From assembly GCF_002192415.1 (NCBI RefSeq), contig NZ_CP021780.1:7564001-7628000 (forward strand): a DNA stretch of 64,000 nt, read 5' to 3'. The notes below the pieces were generated by a model. The model had not been told where the DNA came from and ran no database searches. It was given only the letters and a program-made list of their open reading frames with translations. The first letter of the stretch is position 1; each line of letters begins with the position of its first letter. Shown in pieces: positions 40,186 to 48,651 of this stretch. This DNA comes from Paenibacillus donghaensis. Its GTDB lineage: Bacteria > Bacillota > Bacilli > Paenibacillales > Paenibacillaceae. The position numbers and the translations under genes are program-made.

Positions 40186-40470
40186 ATGGCTAAGAAAACA
40201 CAGGTTGCAAAGATTGACGGCGTTGAGGCTAACAACAAAGTGGGTGAATCCGTATTGCTCTGGAAAGCCACACGAGAATTGTCTGCTGAGGAGCATGATC
40301 AGCTATCTGTTAAACTGCGGCAGGAGCAGGAGCATGCAGGTATTAAAATCGTGCTGGTGCCGTTGTCCATTGATGCAGAAGTGATTGAAGAGCTGGCGGC
40401 AGAGACAGTTATAGAACCAGCAGTAGAACCGGATCCGCCAACCGAACCGGATCAAGGCGGGGATGAGTAA
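40186..40470 (+). CDS. Unknown small protein after the capsid gene
   Basis: A 94-residue protein (MAKKTQVAKIDGVEANNKVG...) with GGTGGTGAAAACG before the ATG. It ends in an acidic Glu/Pro-rich tail. It might be a capsid accessory or a head-tail protein; no family is recognised. It overlaps the next gene by one base. Confidence 0.6.
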   Translation: MAKKTQVAKIDGVEANNKVGESVLLWKATRELSAEEHDQLSVKLRQEQEHAGIKIVLVPLSIDAEVIEELAAETVIEPAVEPDPPTEPDQGGDE

Positions 40471-40742
40471 TGACGGATGCGGAGCTGCTGATCGAGTGCA
40501 AAATTGGTCTTGGTTACTCCAGTGATGTAAATGAGACGGTTGATAAGCCGATGAAGCAGAAGCTGCTGGCGGTGAAGTCATATCTTCGCGGTGCGGGTGT
40601 GTCTGAGGAGATGTTGCAAGATCCACTTGCTGTTGGTGTTATTGTCATGGGTGTCAGTGATCTATGGGAAGTGAAGTCGGGGGAGGTTAAATTTTCCCCG
40701 GCTTTTTTCACGCTTGCTTACCAATTGGCGGTGAGATCATGA
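40470..40742 (+). CDS. Head-tail connector (gp6-like)
   Basis: A 90-residue helical protein (TDAELLIECKIGLGYSSDVN ... LAVGVIVMGVSDLWEVKSGE) matching the short gp6-type connector family in pattern and position, directly after the capsid gene. It forms the ring that joins portal and tail. It overlaps the next gene by ATGA. Confidence 0.75.
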   Translation: MTDAELLIECKIGLGYSSDVNETVDKPMKQKLLAVKSYLRGAGVSEEMLQDPLAVGVIVMGVSDLWEVKSGEVKFSPAFFTLAYQLAVRS

Positions 40743-41059
40743 GGATGGACAGTGAGTTGTATTTGCTGAAGAGCGGGACGACAGGCAAGGATGTCAATGG
40801 CGATCCGATCATCACGATACTACGGCGGCGCATATTGGGCGAGAAGCAGTCTGTAAGGCAATCCGAGTTCTATCAAGCTGCTGCTGCAAAGCTTAACCCG
40901 GAGCTGGTGTTTGTTATCTGGACTATTGAATACGCAAGCGAAACCAAGCTCGAATATAACGGACTGACCTATTCCATCATTCGGACGTTTAACAAAAATG
41001 GCAAGGAGACGGAGCTTGTCTGCACTAGCCGGTTCAATGGAGGTGGTTCTAGTGGTTAG
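40739..41059 (+). CDS. Head closure protein
   Basis: A 106-residue beta-rich protein. The segment RRILGEKQSVRQSEFYQAAA followed by KLEYNGLTYSIIRTFNKNGK is typical of SPP1 gp16-like head-tail adaptors (stoppers). Position in the neck block agrees. GTGAGATC precedes the start. Confidence 0.8.
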   Translation: MRMDSELYLLKSGTTGKDVNGDPIITILRRRILGEKQSVRQSEFYQAAAAKLNPELVFVIWTIEYASETKLEYNGLTYSIIRTFNKNGKETELVCTSRFNGGGSSG

Positions 41060-41441
41060 CTTGCAACTGGAAGGTATGGATGAGATCCGCCGCATGCTGG
41101 AGGGACTTGCTGAGAAGAAGGGCAAGGCCGAGAACAAGGCCTTGCGAGCGGGTGCCTTGGTGATCAAGGACGCTGCCGAGTTGCGTGCTCCCCGAAGCCG
41201 CAGCCAAAAGGAGCATCTGGCGGATAACATCGTGGTCACTAATGTGCGAACCGATGCTGGAGCCAAGTATATCCTGGTTGGTCCGCAGCGGGGCGACAAT
41301 AACAAATTTTTTTACGGGAAGTTCCAAGAATTTGGCACATCGAAGATGGCAGCTCGCCCCTTCATGGGTCCGGCTGCTGTTGAGGGTGCTCCTCAGATGG
41401 TTACAGCCATGGCCGAAGCCGTACGGAGGGAGATGCGATGA
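41052..41441 (+). CDS. Tail completion protein, HK97 gp10 family
   Basis: A 129-residue protein starting with GTG, GGAGGTG 7 bases upstream, overlapping the previous gene. Pattern EGMDEIRRMLEGLAEKKGKA ... VGPQRGDNNKFFYGKFQEFG ... ARPFMGPA is the hallmark of gp10-like proteins at the neck of siphovirus tails. Confidence 0.88.
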   Translation: MVSLQLEGMDEIRRMLEGLAEKKGKAENKALRAGALVIKDAAELRAPRSRSQKEHLADNIVVTNVRTDAGAKYILVGPQRGDNNKFFYGKFQEFGTSKMAARPFMGPAAVEGAPQMVTAMAEAVRREMR

Positions 41442-41812
41442 TTGATCTGATCCCCGAGGTCGTATCTGCCTTGCGTGGCAGACCGGAGCTGATTGATCTG
41501 CTGGGTGGGGATTATATCTGGCGGCATTTCGTACCTGAAGATTATGCTGAACAGTTTCCGCGAATTACATTCTTTGAAATGATTAACAACGACAATCGTT
41601 ATGCCGAAGATGCTGCAGATTCCAGTGAGATTCACTTTCAGGTTGACGTTTGGCATAAGGCGGCTACCGCAGCGCTGGGCACTGAAGTAGATATTGCCAT
41701 GAAGGCATCTGGCTTCGCTCGCTATTCGGGTGCGGACCTGTTCGAAGAGGACACAAAAATATATCATAAAGCCCTGCGGTACCGGACGGTCCGCAGGTAT
41801 GAGGAGGATTAA
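41438..41812 (+). CDS. Tail terminator-like protein (DUF3168 type)
   Basis: A 124-residue protein in the position of the tail terminator. It has HFVPEDYAEQFPRITFFEMI and a beta strand IHFQVDVWHKAATAA, in line with DUF3168-like tail-end proteins. ATGA overlap with the previous gene. Confidence 0.75.
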   Translation: MIDLIPEVVSALRGRPELIDLLGGDYIWRHFVPEDYAEQFPRITFFEMINNDNRYAEDAADSSEIHFQVDVWHKAATAALGTEVDIAMKASGFARYSGADLFEEDTKIYHKALRYRTVRRYEED

Positions 41813-41814
41813 CC

Positions 41815-42699
41815 ATGCCAGGAGTACGTATTGGTTTTAAAGATTTGTTCTATGCAAAGTTGATCGAGGATCTCGCGTCAGGAACGACCACATATGAGAC
41901 ACCGAAAAGGATTGCGAAGGCCATCTCCGGTACAGTTACGCCGACAGTGAATACAGAAACGCTGTTTGCGGATGACGGACCAGCAGAAACAGCATCGTCT
42001 ATTGGGGGGATTGAGGTTGCTTTGGGCGTGGATGATTTGGATCTTCCGATTCAGTCCGATATGCTTGGCAAGGAACTGGTCAACGGCGTACTAATCGACG
42101 GAGCGGATGATATTGCCCCCTATGTGGCTATCGGCTTCCGTTCTCTCAAATCAAATGGGAAATACCGTTTCGTTTGGCTGCTGAAAGGGAAGTTCTCACT
42201 TCCAGAGGATTCCTACGAAACCAAAGGAGACACCCCGGCGTTCCAGACCCCGGAAATTACAGGAAACTTTGTCATTCGCGATTCCGATGGACGCTGGAGG
42301 CTTACCGGGGATGAAGATGTTCCAGGCTTCACAGCTGCGGAAACGTGGTTTGATGCGGTTCCGACGATTAGCACGGACAGCACGCCTCCAACGGCTACGG
42401 TTGTACCGGCAAACAATGCCACGGCCGTTGCGGTTACGGCAGCTCAGAAGTGGACATTCAACAAAACACTGGCTGACAATACAGTCAATGCTGCAAACTT
42501 TGTCGTCCAAAAGGCGGACGGCAGCGGCGTGGTGGCTGGGGCGCTCTCTCTGGATTCTGCTAAGAAGGTGGTCACGTTTACCCCTGCTGCCAATCTCTCG
42601 GCGGCTACGCTGTATCTGGCGTTGGCTGGCGTGGGTGTTCGGGATCAATCCGGCAATGCGCTGGCAGCGCCGATCATTACCAAGTTTACAACGGCATAG
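41815..42699 (+). CDS. Major tail protein with C-terminal Ig-like domain
   Basis: The 294-residue tube protein has an N-terminal domain of about 185 residues typical of phi13-type major tail proteins (GVRIGFKDLFYAKLIED ... WLLKGKFSLPEDSYETKGDT). A C-terminal Ig-like (Big_5) domain of about 100 residues starts at STDSTPPTATVVPANNATAV. Such decorations stud the tail surface and may help binding to cell-surface sugars. A terminator follows. Confidence 0.88.
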   Translation: MPGVRIGFKDLFYAKLIEDLASGTTTYETPKRIAKAISGTVTPTVNTETLFADDGPAETASSIGGIEVALGVDDLDLPIQSDMLGKELVNGVLIDGADDIAPYVAIGFRSLKSNGKYRFVWLLKGKFSLPEDSYETKGDTPAFQTPEITGNFVIRDSDGRWRLTGDEDVPGFTAAETWFDAVPTISTDSTPPTATVVPANNATAVAVTAAQKWTFNKTLADNTVNAANFVVQKADGSGVVAGALSLDSAKKVVTFTPAANLSAATLYLALAGVGVRDQSGNALAAPIITKFTTA

Positions 42700-42714
42700 A
42701 TTAGCCGGTTCATG

Positions 42715-42743
42715 GAGCACTCCAGCGAGGGGTGCTCTTTTTT
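42715..42743 (+). terminator. Terminator after the major tail protein
   Basis: GAGCACTCC (42715-42723) pairs with GGGGTGCTC (42729-42737), followed by six T. It probably reduces downstream expression so that the tube protein is made in excess over tape-measure products. Confidence 0.8.
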
Positions 42744-42774
42744 CATGGTTTAACAAAATGAGAGGGTGATTACG

Positions 42775-43089
42775 TTGGAAATTAAGTTAGTTATAGATAA
42801 AAAGGAAAAGACATTCACGGTCCCGTTCGTCTCTGCTCGCATGCTGCGTAAATCGGTGGAATTTAGCAAGACAAGAAACACTTCAGATTTGAGTCCTGAA
42901 GATTTGGATGAAATGGCAGACTACACGGTTGATTTATTCGGTGCACAATTCACGCGGGACAACGTTTATGACGGGCTGTCCAGTCATGAATTCATCCCAA
43001 CCGTAATGTACCTGATGAACGCGGCTGTATCCAAAGTGAATGATGATGCTGGCGGTAATGAGGACCCAAACGTGAGAGCGAGGGCATAG
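42775..43089 (+). CDS. Tail assembly chaperone, short form (gpG-like)
   Basis: The protein is 104 residues when started at the TTG (42775) with GAGGGTG upstream; a GTG at 42766 is an alternative. Position before the tape measure, and the acidic helical pattern (SPEDLDEMADYTVDLFGAQF), fit the gpG chaperone of siphophages. Its end overlaps a CCCAAAC slip site that allows a longer product. Confidence 0.85.
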   Translation: MEIKLVIDKKEKTFTVPFVSARMLRKSVEFSKTRNTSDLSPEDLDEMADYTVDLFGAQFTRDNVYDGLSSHEFIPTVMYLMNAAVSKVNDDAGGNEDPNVRARA

Positions 43090-43259
43090 ACCCTCTTGAT
43101 TTTTTGGAGCAGTTCTATGTGATTCGCCTGGAAGAGGGCATGACATTGCAGCAGATCGAGGATATGGATATTGGTCTATATTTTAGGCTGATCAAGCGCA
43201 AGGGTAAGGGGAAGGCAGCAGACGGCGTTGTCACTGGATATATTGATCAGGTCTTATAG
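42775..43259 (+). CDS. Tail assembly chaperone, -1 frameshift form (gpGT-like)
   Basis: At CCCAAAC (43065-43071), read C CCA AAC in the first frame, a -1 slip gives CCC AAA CGT. Translation then continues as KRESEGIDPLDFLEQFYVIR down to ITGYIDQVL-type residues ending at 43259. The total is about 160 residues. This second frame has no ribosome site of its own and ends just before the tape-measure gene. Fusion chaperones of this type bind the tape measure in lambda-like tails. Confidence 0.88.
43065..43071 (+). promoter_or_regulatory. Programmed -1 ribosomal frameshift site
   Basis: CCCAAAC fits X-XXY-YYZ in the correct frame, 18 bases before the first-frame stop. No strong pseudoknot was recognised downstream by eye. 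Confidence 0.85.
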
Positions 43260-43270
43260 GGGGTGAGGAA

Positions 43271-46200
43271 TTGGCTGATAACGTTGGTGATTTAGTTGTC
43301 CGAATAGGTATGGAGGATACCTCCTTCAAAGCAGGCATGCAAAATTTAAACCGGCAGATGCAACTGGCGCAAAGTTCGCTTCGAGCGGCATCTGCTGAAG
43401 CGGGTGGGCTTGGTGACTCCACGGAGCAACTGCGGCTGAGGTCGTCCTCACTCGCGGATCAGGTCGTTATCCAAGAGCAGCGCATCGATGCACTGACCCA
43501 AGCCCATGCGCAGTCTGCTGCGGCTAATGGTGAGGACGCAGCGGCCACGCAGCGGCTGCAGATCCAGCTCAACAATGCCCGTGCTGCTCTCGGGCGGATG
43601 CGGACGGATCTAGATTCTACCAATGACCAGATCGAGGACCAAACCAATAAGTGGAAGGTTCTGGGGCGCCAGCTGCAAGAAGCCGGAGATAAGATCAAAG
43701 CTGTCGGCGGTAAAATGCAGAGTGTCGGCAAAGGGTTGTCCGTTGGTGTAACGGCTCCGATCATTGGAATTGGCGTAGCGGCTGCGAAAGCGGCTATTGA
43801 TGTAGAGAGTGCTTCCGACAAGATACAGGCTGCCTTGGGAGTCACAGAGGCGCAGGCGGATAAGATGGCCGGAACCTCCAAGACCATTTGGGCAGATAAC
43901 TGGGGCGAAAGCCTGGAGGACGTCAATGCCGCACTGATCACCACCGCGCAGAACGTCCGGGGCCTAAATGATACTGAACTGAAGGGGCTGACGACTCAGG
44001 CACTCATTTTGCGGGATGCTTTCGACGCTGAGGTTAATGAGACCACCCGGACGGCCAGCGTACTCATGAAGCAATTTGGCATCGAAGGCGACGAGGCTAT
44101 GGATCTGATTACGGTCGGATTCCAGCGCGGAGGTAACTTCAGTGATGAGCTGCTGGACACCTTGCGCGAGTATGCACCTCAATTTAAGGGTCTTGGATAC
44201 TCTGCGGACGAATTTACTGCCTTGCTCATATCCGGGGCTGAAAAAGGTGCGTTCAACCTGGATAAAATCGGGGATGCAGCCAAAGAGTCGTTCCTGCGTG
44301 TAGGGGACGGCAGTGCCAGTTCCCGCGATGCGCTGAAGGCCATGAATCTGGATTTCAAAAAGGTGGAAGCGGATATTGCTGCCGGTGGGGAATCGACACA
44401 GCGTGCATTTATGGCTGTTGTATCGTCCATCGCCGCCATCAAGGACCCTGCGAAGCAATCACAGGTTGCCTTGGCATTAATGGGATCTCCGCTGGAGGAT
44501 CTAGGGCCATCGTTCCGGGACTTCTTCGCCACGGCTAATACTGACCTGGGCGACTTTGAGGGCGCGGCCAACAAGGCCGGAGCCGCCTTGTCGGACAACC
44601 TGGGGGCGCGTTGGTCATCATTGGTGCGCAATGCGCAAACATCCCTCCTGCCCCTTGGTCAGCAGTTGGTCAGTATCGCAGAGGATGCGTTGCCGAAGAT
44701 CGGCGCGAAGGTCGAGCAGCTGACAGGATTTCTCAACGATATGTCTCCGGCACAGATCAAAGCAGCGGTGGCATTTGGTTTGGCGGCTGCAGCAGCAGGT
44801 CCGGTGATTATCGGACTCGGTGCTGTAGTAAGCGCAATTGGGACGGTGGTCTCTGCGGTGGGCGCGGTCAGCGTGGCAATTGGTGCAGCTGGAGGCCTAG
44901 GGGCTGTTTTGCTGGCCGTAGCAACAGGACCTATAGGAATAGCTGTGGCAGCAATTGGGGGGCTTACAGTGGCTGGTGTCGCGCTGTACAAGCATTTCAG
45001 CGCCGACATGATTCCTGAAATTCAGCGATTTGGTAGCGAAGTCTCTGCCAATACTCAGAAGGCCGTAGGTGGATTTTTGGATCTAAACGATAAGGCCACC
45101 GTTGCACTAGATCAATTGCGTTGGTCCGGCCAGACGATAACTGGAGAAATGGCGGCAAGCATTACCGAAACATTCTCTCTCATGGGGGATCAAGTCCTTA
45201 CTGCAATGCAAGAAGACCACGCTGCTCAGTTACAGACCATGGGGCAGTTCTTTGCATCCTCTAAGTCACTGACTGACCAGGAAGAAGCGGCAGCGCTGGA
45301 GAAGATGAAGGCTAACCAAGCCGCACAGGAAGGATATGTGGGCGAGTCTCAGCGGAAGATTGCAGCGATCATGCAAACGGCCCGGGAAGAGAAGCGTGGA
45401 ATTACCGAATGGGAGCGGCTGGAGATAAATCGCATTCAGCAGCAGATGGTTGAGACGGGCATCAAACACCTGTCTGATAATGAGTTAGAGCAGAAGGCCA
45501 TCATGGAGCGTATGCGCCAGAATGCTGGAGATCTATCCGCCAGACAAGCTGCCGAAGTTGTACAGAATAGCGTGAAGCAGCGGGACGAGTCCATCGCCGC
45601 CGCCGATGAGCAGTACAACGATGTCATTAAGACTATTATTCAGCAGCGGGATGAAGCGGGAACCATTACTGCCGAACAGGCCGACAAGCTGATCTCCGAA
45701 GCTAAGCGGCAGCGTGACCATACAGTAAACGCTGCTAATGGTATGTATACCGATGTGGTGGACGCTGCCAAGAAGCAGGCCGGGGAGCATATTAATCAGG
45801 TCGATTGGGAAACCGGAGAAATCCTCACCAAGTGGGATACCTTCAAAACGTCCGTGAAGGCGAAATGGGATGAGCTTAAAAAGTGGGCTGCTGAAGTATT
45901 CGGGGATATGTGGAAGTCCATCACCGATGTTACCGAAACAATCAAGGTGGATGTACAGCGGCAATGGGATGAAATGATTCAATTCTTCAAGGACATTGAT
46001 TTAACCCAAATCGGCGCGGATATCATGAATGGTTTGAAGAATGGAATTAAGAGCAAAGCGAATGAGTTGGGTCAGGCCGCAAAGGACATATCGTCAAAAA
46101 TCGGGGAATCCATTCGTGACTTTTTCGGCATCCATTCACCGTCCCGACTAACCACCGAATACGGCGAATACATCATCCAAGGTCTTGCAAAAGGAATGGA

Positions 46201-47833
46201 TAATGAAAGCGGTGAAGCGAAGAAGGCAGCTGCAACGGCTGCTAAGGGCGTTGACTCTGCTTTTAAAGAAGCATTTGCGGCTGCGCAGCATCAATACAAA
46301 ATCGGTGCTGTGGACACGACTGGATATGTGAAGTCTCTGAAGACCATTCAGGCACAATATGCCAAGACAACGGATCAACGCCGAAAGGTGACGGAGGAGA
46401 TCAGTAAGAATAACAAGGCGCTGGCTGCGGATCAGATCAAGAAGGCTAAAGAAGTATTCGACGCATCCAAGACCTACATTGATGCTCGCGTTTCCACTGG
46501 GAAGGCTTCCCTGGCGCAGGAGCTGTCCTTGTGGCAGCAGGTGCAAGCGAAGTACAAGGCTGGCAGTGCCCAGCGTATTGCGGCAGACAAAGAGGTCTAT
46601 CGCGTGCAGCAAGAGATATCCAAGGCTGGGTTCGACGCATCCAAGACATGGATTGAGAAGTCCAAGCAGGCGAAGGAGCTTTCCTTGGTCGAGGAGCTTG
46701 CGGCATGGGAACGGGTGCAAGCAAAATACAAGGTTGGTACTGAGCAACGCGTAGCGGCAGACGAAGCAGCCGGTCAGGTTCGGCTTGCGATTTATACTCA
46801 ACTGACGACAGCCAGCGAAGAATTCCTTGCGAAGACCAAGGAGATCAATGCAAATGTGGCTGCTGAGGAAAAGCGCCTGAATGCAGAGTATGAAGCGGCA
46901 GTGGTACAGCGTGCCAAGTCGATCAATGACTTTGCTGGACTCTTTGACCAGGTTACTCTTGCTTCGGAAACCAGCGGGCAGGATCTGCTGGACAACCTTC
47001 GCGGCCAAGTCGAATACCTGGACAAGTGGGCGGACAATATCCGCACATTATCGGCCAAGGGAATCGACAAAGGGCTGCTGGAAGAGTTGCGGCAGATGGG
47101 TCCGCAGGCGGCACCTGAACTCGCAGCGCTGAATCAACTCACCGACGAGCAGTTGCAGGAGTATTCCGGACTGTGGAAAACGAAGGCTTCCGCTGCCCGG
47201 ACCGCAGCCGTTACAGAGCTGACCGGATTACGTCAGGACACCAATACTCAAATTGGCCTGCTGCATACGGATGCTGTCACAGAGCTGGATAAGCTGCGGA
47301 TAGACTTCGAATCCAAGGTGAAGGCCATTCGCGGCGACAGTACAAAACAGTTCAACGCTATGAAGGCGGATCTGCCCACGATAGGCAAACAGGCCATGCA
47401 AGGGTTGATTGACGGTATGGCCGGGATGCAGGGGGCGGTCACAGCAAAAGCCAATGAGATTGCCAAATCGGTCACCAAGACGATGCAGAAGGCACTGGAT
47501 ATTCATTCGCCTTCGCGTGAGCTGTCGTGGATTGGCGGAATGGCCGGGGCCGGACTGGTCGAGGGGCTGGCCGGGACGATGGCAAGCATTCAGCGACAGG
47601 CGGCGGCGATGGCAGCCGCAGCTATGCCCGCTATTCAATCGCCTTCCATTAGTGGGGCGACTTTCGCCGGTGGCGGGACAGCATCGGCTCCGGCTGCTGC
47701 TATTACCCAAATCATTATGCGTGGACTATTCGAGGGATCAACCTTCAACGTCCGGGATGAGAATGAGGCAGTGAAGATAGGACAGCTGATCGGTACGCAA
47801 ATTACAGATGCTTTACGCGGTACGGGGGTGTAA
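43271..47833 (+). CDS. Tail tape measure protein
   Basis: The 1520-residue protein sets tail length. The N-terminal region (VRIGMEDTSFKAGMQNLNRQ) and long coiled coils match TP901-type tape measures. The middle has a hydrophobic stretch of about 85 residues (AAVAFGLAAAAAGPVIIGLG onwards). The motif IHSPSR occurs twice, near residue 957 and near 1415. A tandem repeat of about 60 residues (DASKTYIDARV / DASKTWIEKSK ... QAKYK) lies near residues 1060-1180. TTG start after GGGGTGAGG. Confidence 0.95.
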   Translation: MADNVGDLVVRIGMEDTSFKAGMQNLNRQMQLAQSSLRAASAEAGGLGDSTEQLRLRSSSLADQVVIQEQRIDALTQAHAQSAAANGEDAAATQRLQIQLNNARAALGRMRTDLDSTNDQIEDQTNKWKVLGRQLQEAGDKIKAVGGKMQSVGKGLSVGVTAPIIGIGVAAAKAAIDVESASDKIQAALGVTEAQADKMAGTSKTIWADNWGESLEDVNAALITTAQNVRGLNDTELKGLTTQALILRDAFDAEVNETTRTASVLMKQFGIEGDEAMDLITVGFQRGGNFSDELLDTLREYAPQFKGLGYSADEFTALLISGAEKGAFNLDKIGDAAKESFLRVGDGSASSRDALKAMNLDFKKVEADIAAGGESTQRAFMAVVSSIAAIKDPAKQSQVALALMGSPLEDLGPSFRDFFATANTDLGDFEGAANKAGAALSDNLGARWSSLVRNAQTSLLPLGQQLVSIAEDALPKIGAKVEQLTGFLNDMSPAQIKAAVAFGLAAAAAGPVIIGLGAVVSAIGTVVSAVGAVSVAIGAAGGLGAVLLAVATGPIGIAVAAIGGLTVAGVALYKHFSADMIPEIQRFGSEVSANTQKAVGGFLDLNDKATVALDQLRWSGQTITGEMAASITETFSLMGDQVLTAMQEDHAAQLQTMGQFFASSKSLTDQEEAAALEKMKANQAAQEGYVGESQRKIAAIMQTAREEKRGITEWERLEINRIQQQMVETGIKHLSDNELEQKAIMERMRQNAGDLSARQAAEVVQNSVKQRDESIAAADEQYNDVIKTIIQQRDEAGTITAEQADKLISEAKRQRDHTVNAANGMYTDVVDAAKKQAGEHINQVDWETGEILTKWDTFKTSVKAKWDELKKWAAEVFGDMWKSITDVTETIKVDVQRQWDEMIQFFKDIDLTQIGADIMNGLKNGIKSKANELGQAAKDISSKIGESIRDFFGIHSPSRLTTEYGEYIIQGLAKGMDNESGEAKKAAATAAKGVDSAFKEAFAAAQHQYKIGAVDTTGYVKSLKTIQAQYAKTTDQRRKVTEEISKNNKALAADQIKKAKEVFDASKTYIDARVSTGKASLAQELSLWQQVQAKYKAGSAQRIAADKEVYRVQQEISKAGFDASKTWIEKSKQAKELSLVEELAAWERVQAKYKVGTEQRVAADEAAGQVRLAIYTQLTTASEEFLAKTKEINANVAAEEKRLNAEYEAAVVQRAKSINDFAGLFDQVTLASETSGQDLLDNLRGQVEYLDKWADNIRTLSAKGIDKGLLEELRQMGPQAAPELAALNQLTDEQLQEYSGLWKTKASAARTAAVTELTGLRQDTNTQIGLLHTDAVTELDKLRIDFESKVKAIRGDSTKQFNAMKADLPTIGKQAMQGLIDGMAGMQGAVTAKANEIAKSVTKTMQKALDIHSPSRELSWIGGMAGAGLVEGLAGTMASIQRQAAAMAAAAMPAIQSPSISGATFAGGGTASAPAAAITQIIMRGLFEGSTFNVRDENEAVKIGQLIGTQITDALRGTGV

Positions 47834-48636
47834 TGATGAGTGTCGTTGCTTATTTTGGCGATAAAACACCGCGAGAGCTGGGATTCGGGACATTCCGCAA
47901 GACGGACCGTCCTATCCTCTCTTCGACGGTAGATCGGACGGCCGCTGTACCATATATGCCCGGTGCTTATGATTTTGGTGCAGACTTGGGGCCGAAACCA
48001 TTCAACATAGAGTGTGCGTTCGTGGCCCGGAATTCCATCCAACTGCAGGAGCGGGTATCCGCCTTTGCTGCTTATTTACTGGATGGATTCGGCAGGCCGC
48101 GAACAATGCCGTTGATCTTCAGCGCACAGCCGGACAGGCAGTATATGGTCCGGTATTCAGGTTCGCTGCCGATTGACCGTGTGGCAGGCTTTGGCCCTTT
48201 CATGCTGCCGCTGATTGCACATGATCCATATGCCTACAGCATCTATGATTTGGATGAGATCGACGTAGATAGCCTGATCCCGGTGGACATGGATGTATCA
48301 GTGGATCTAGCTTCCACGTATTCGGTGACGGGGCCGATGGCGATCCCGTTTACAAATTTCGGGACGCTGAACGGTGCACCGGTGCTTCAGATATCGGGGG
48401 CGTTCTCCTATTTGTCCATTACTATCGGCGGAGTGGAGACAATCTATAACACGGCTTTGTCCGGCACACTGGTTCTCGACTTCGCGCGGAAGACAGCGCG
48501 GGTTGGATCTACGAATGTCCTGCGCAATACCAATCGGAGGTTTGGGGCGCTGCCGGTAGGCGATTCGATCATCGTGGTGAACGGCAGCGGAATAAATTGC
48601 TCTCTGTCCATTGGTCTGCACGCGAAATATGCATAA
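47833..48636 (+). CDS. Distal tail protein (Dit-like)
   Basis: A 267-residue protein directly after the tape measure, the place of Dit in Gram-positive siphophages. The sequence has the beta-rich N-terminal belt (RELGFGTFRKTDRPILSSTV ... VPYMPGAYDFGADLGPKPFN) and a galectin-like C-terminal half. It should form the hub at the tail tip. ATG 47833 or 47836 after GGGGGTG. Confidence 0.85.
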   Translation: MMSVVAYFGDKTPRELGFGTFRKTDRPILSSTVDRTAAVPYMPGAYDFGADLGPKPFNIECAFVARNSIQLQERVSAFAAYLLDGFGRPRTMPLIFSAQPDRQYMVRYSGSLPIDRVAGFGPFMLPLIAHDPYAYSIYDLDEIDVDSLIPVDMDVSVDLASTYSVTGPMAIPFTNFGTLNGAPVLQISGAFSYLSITIGGVETIYNTALSGTLVLDFARKTARVGSTNVLRNTNRRFGALPVGDSIIVVNGSGINCSLSIGLHAKYA

Positions 48637-48651
48637 ATTGAGGTGAATGTG

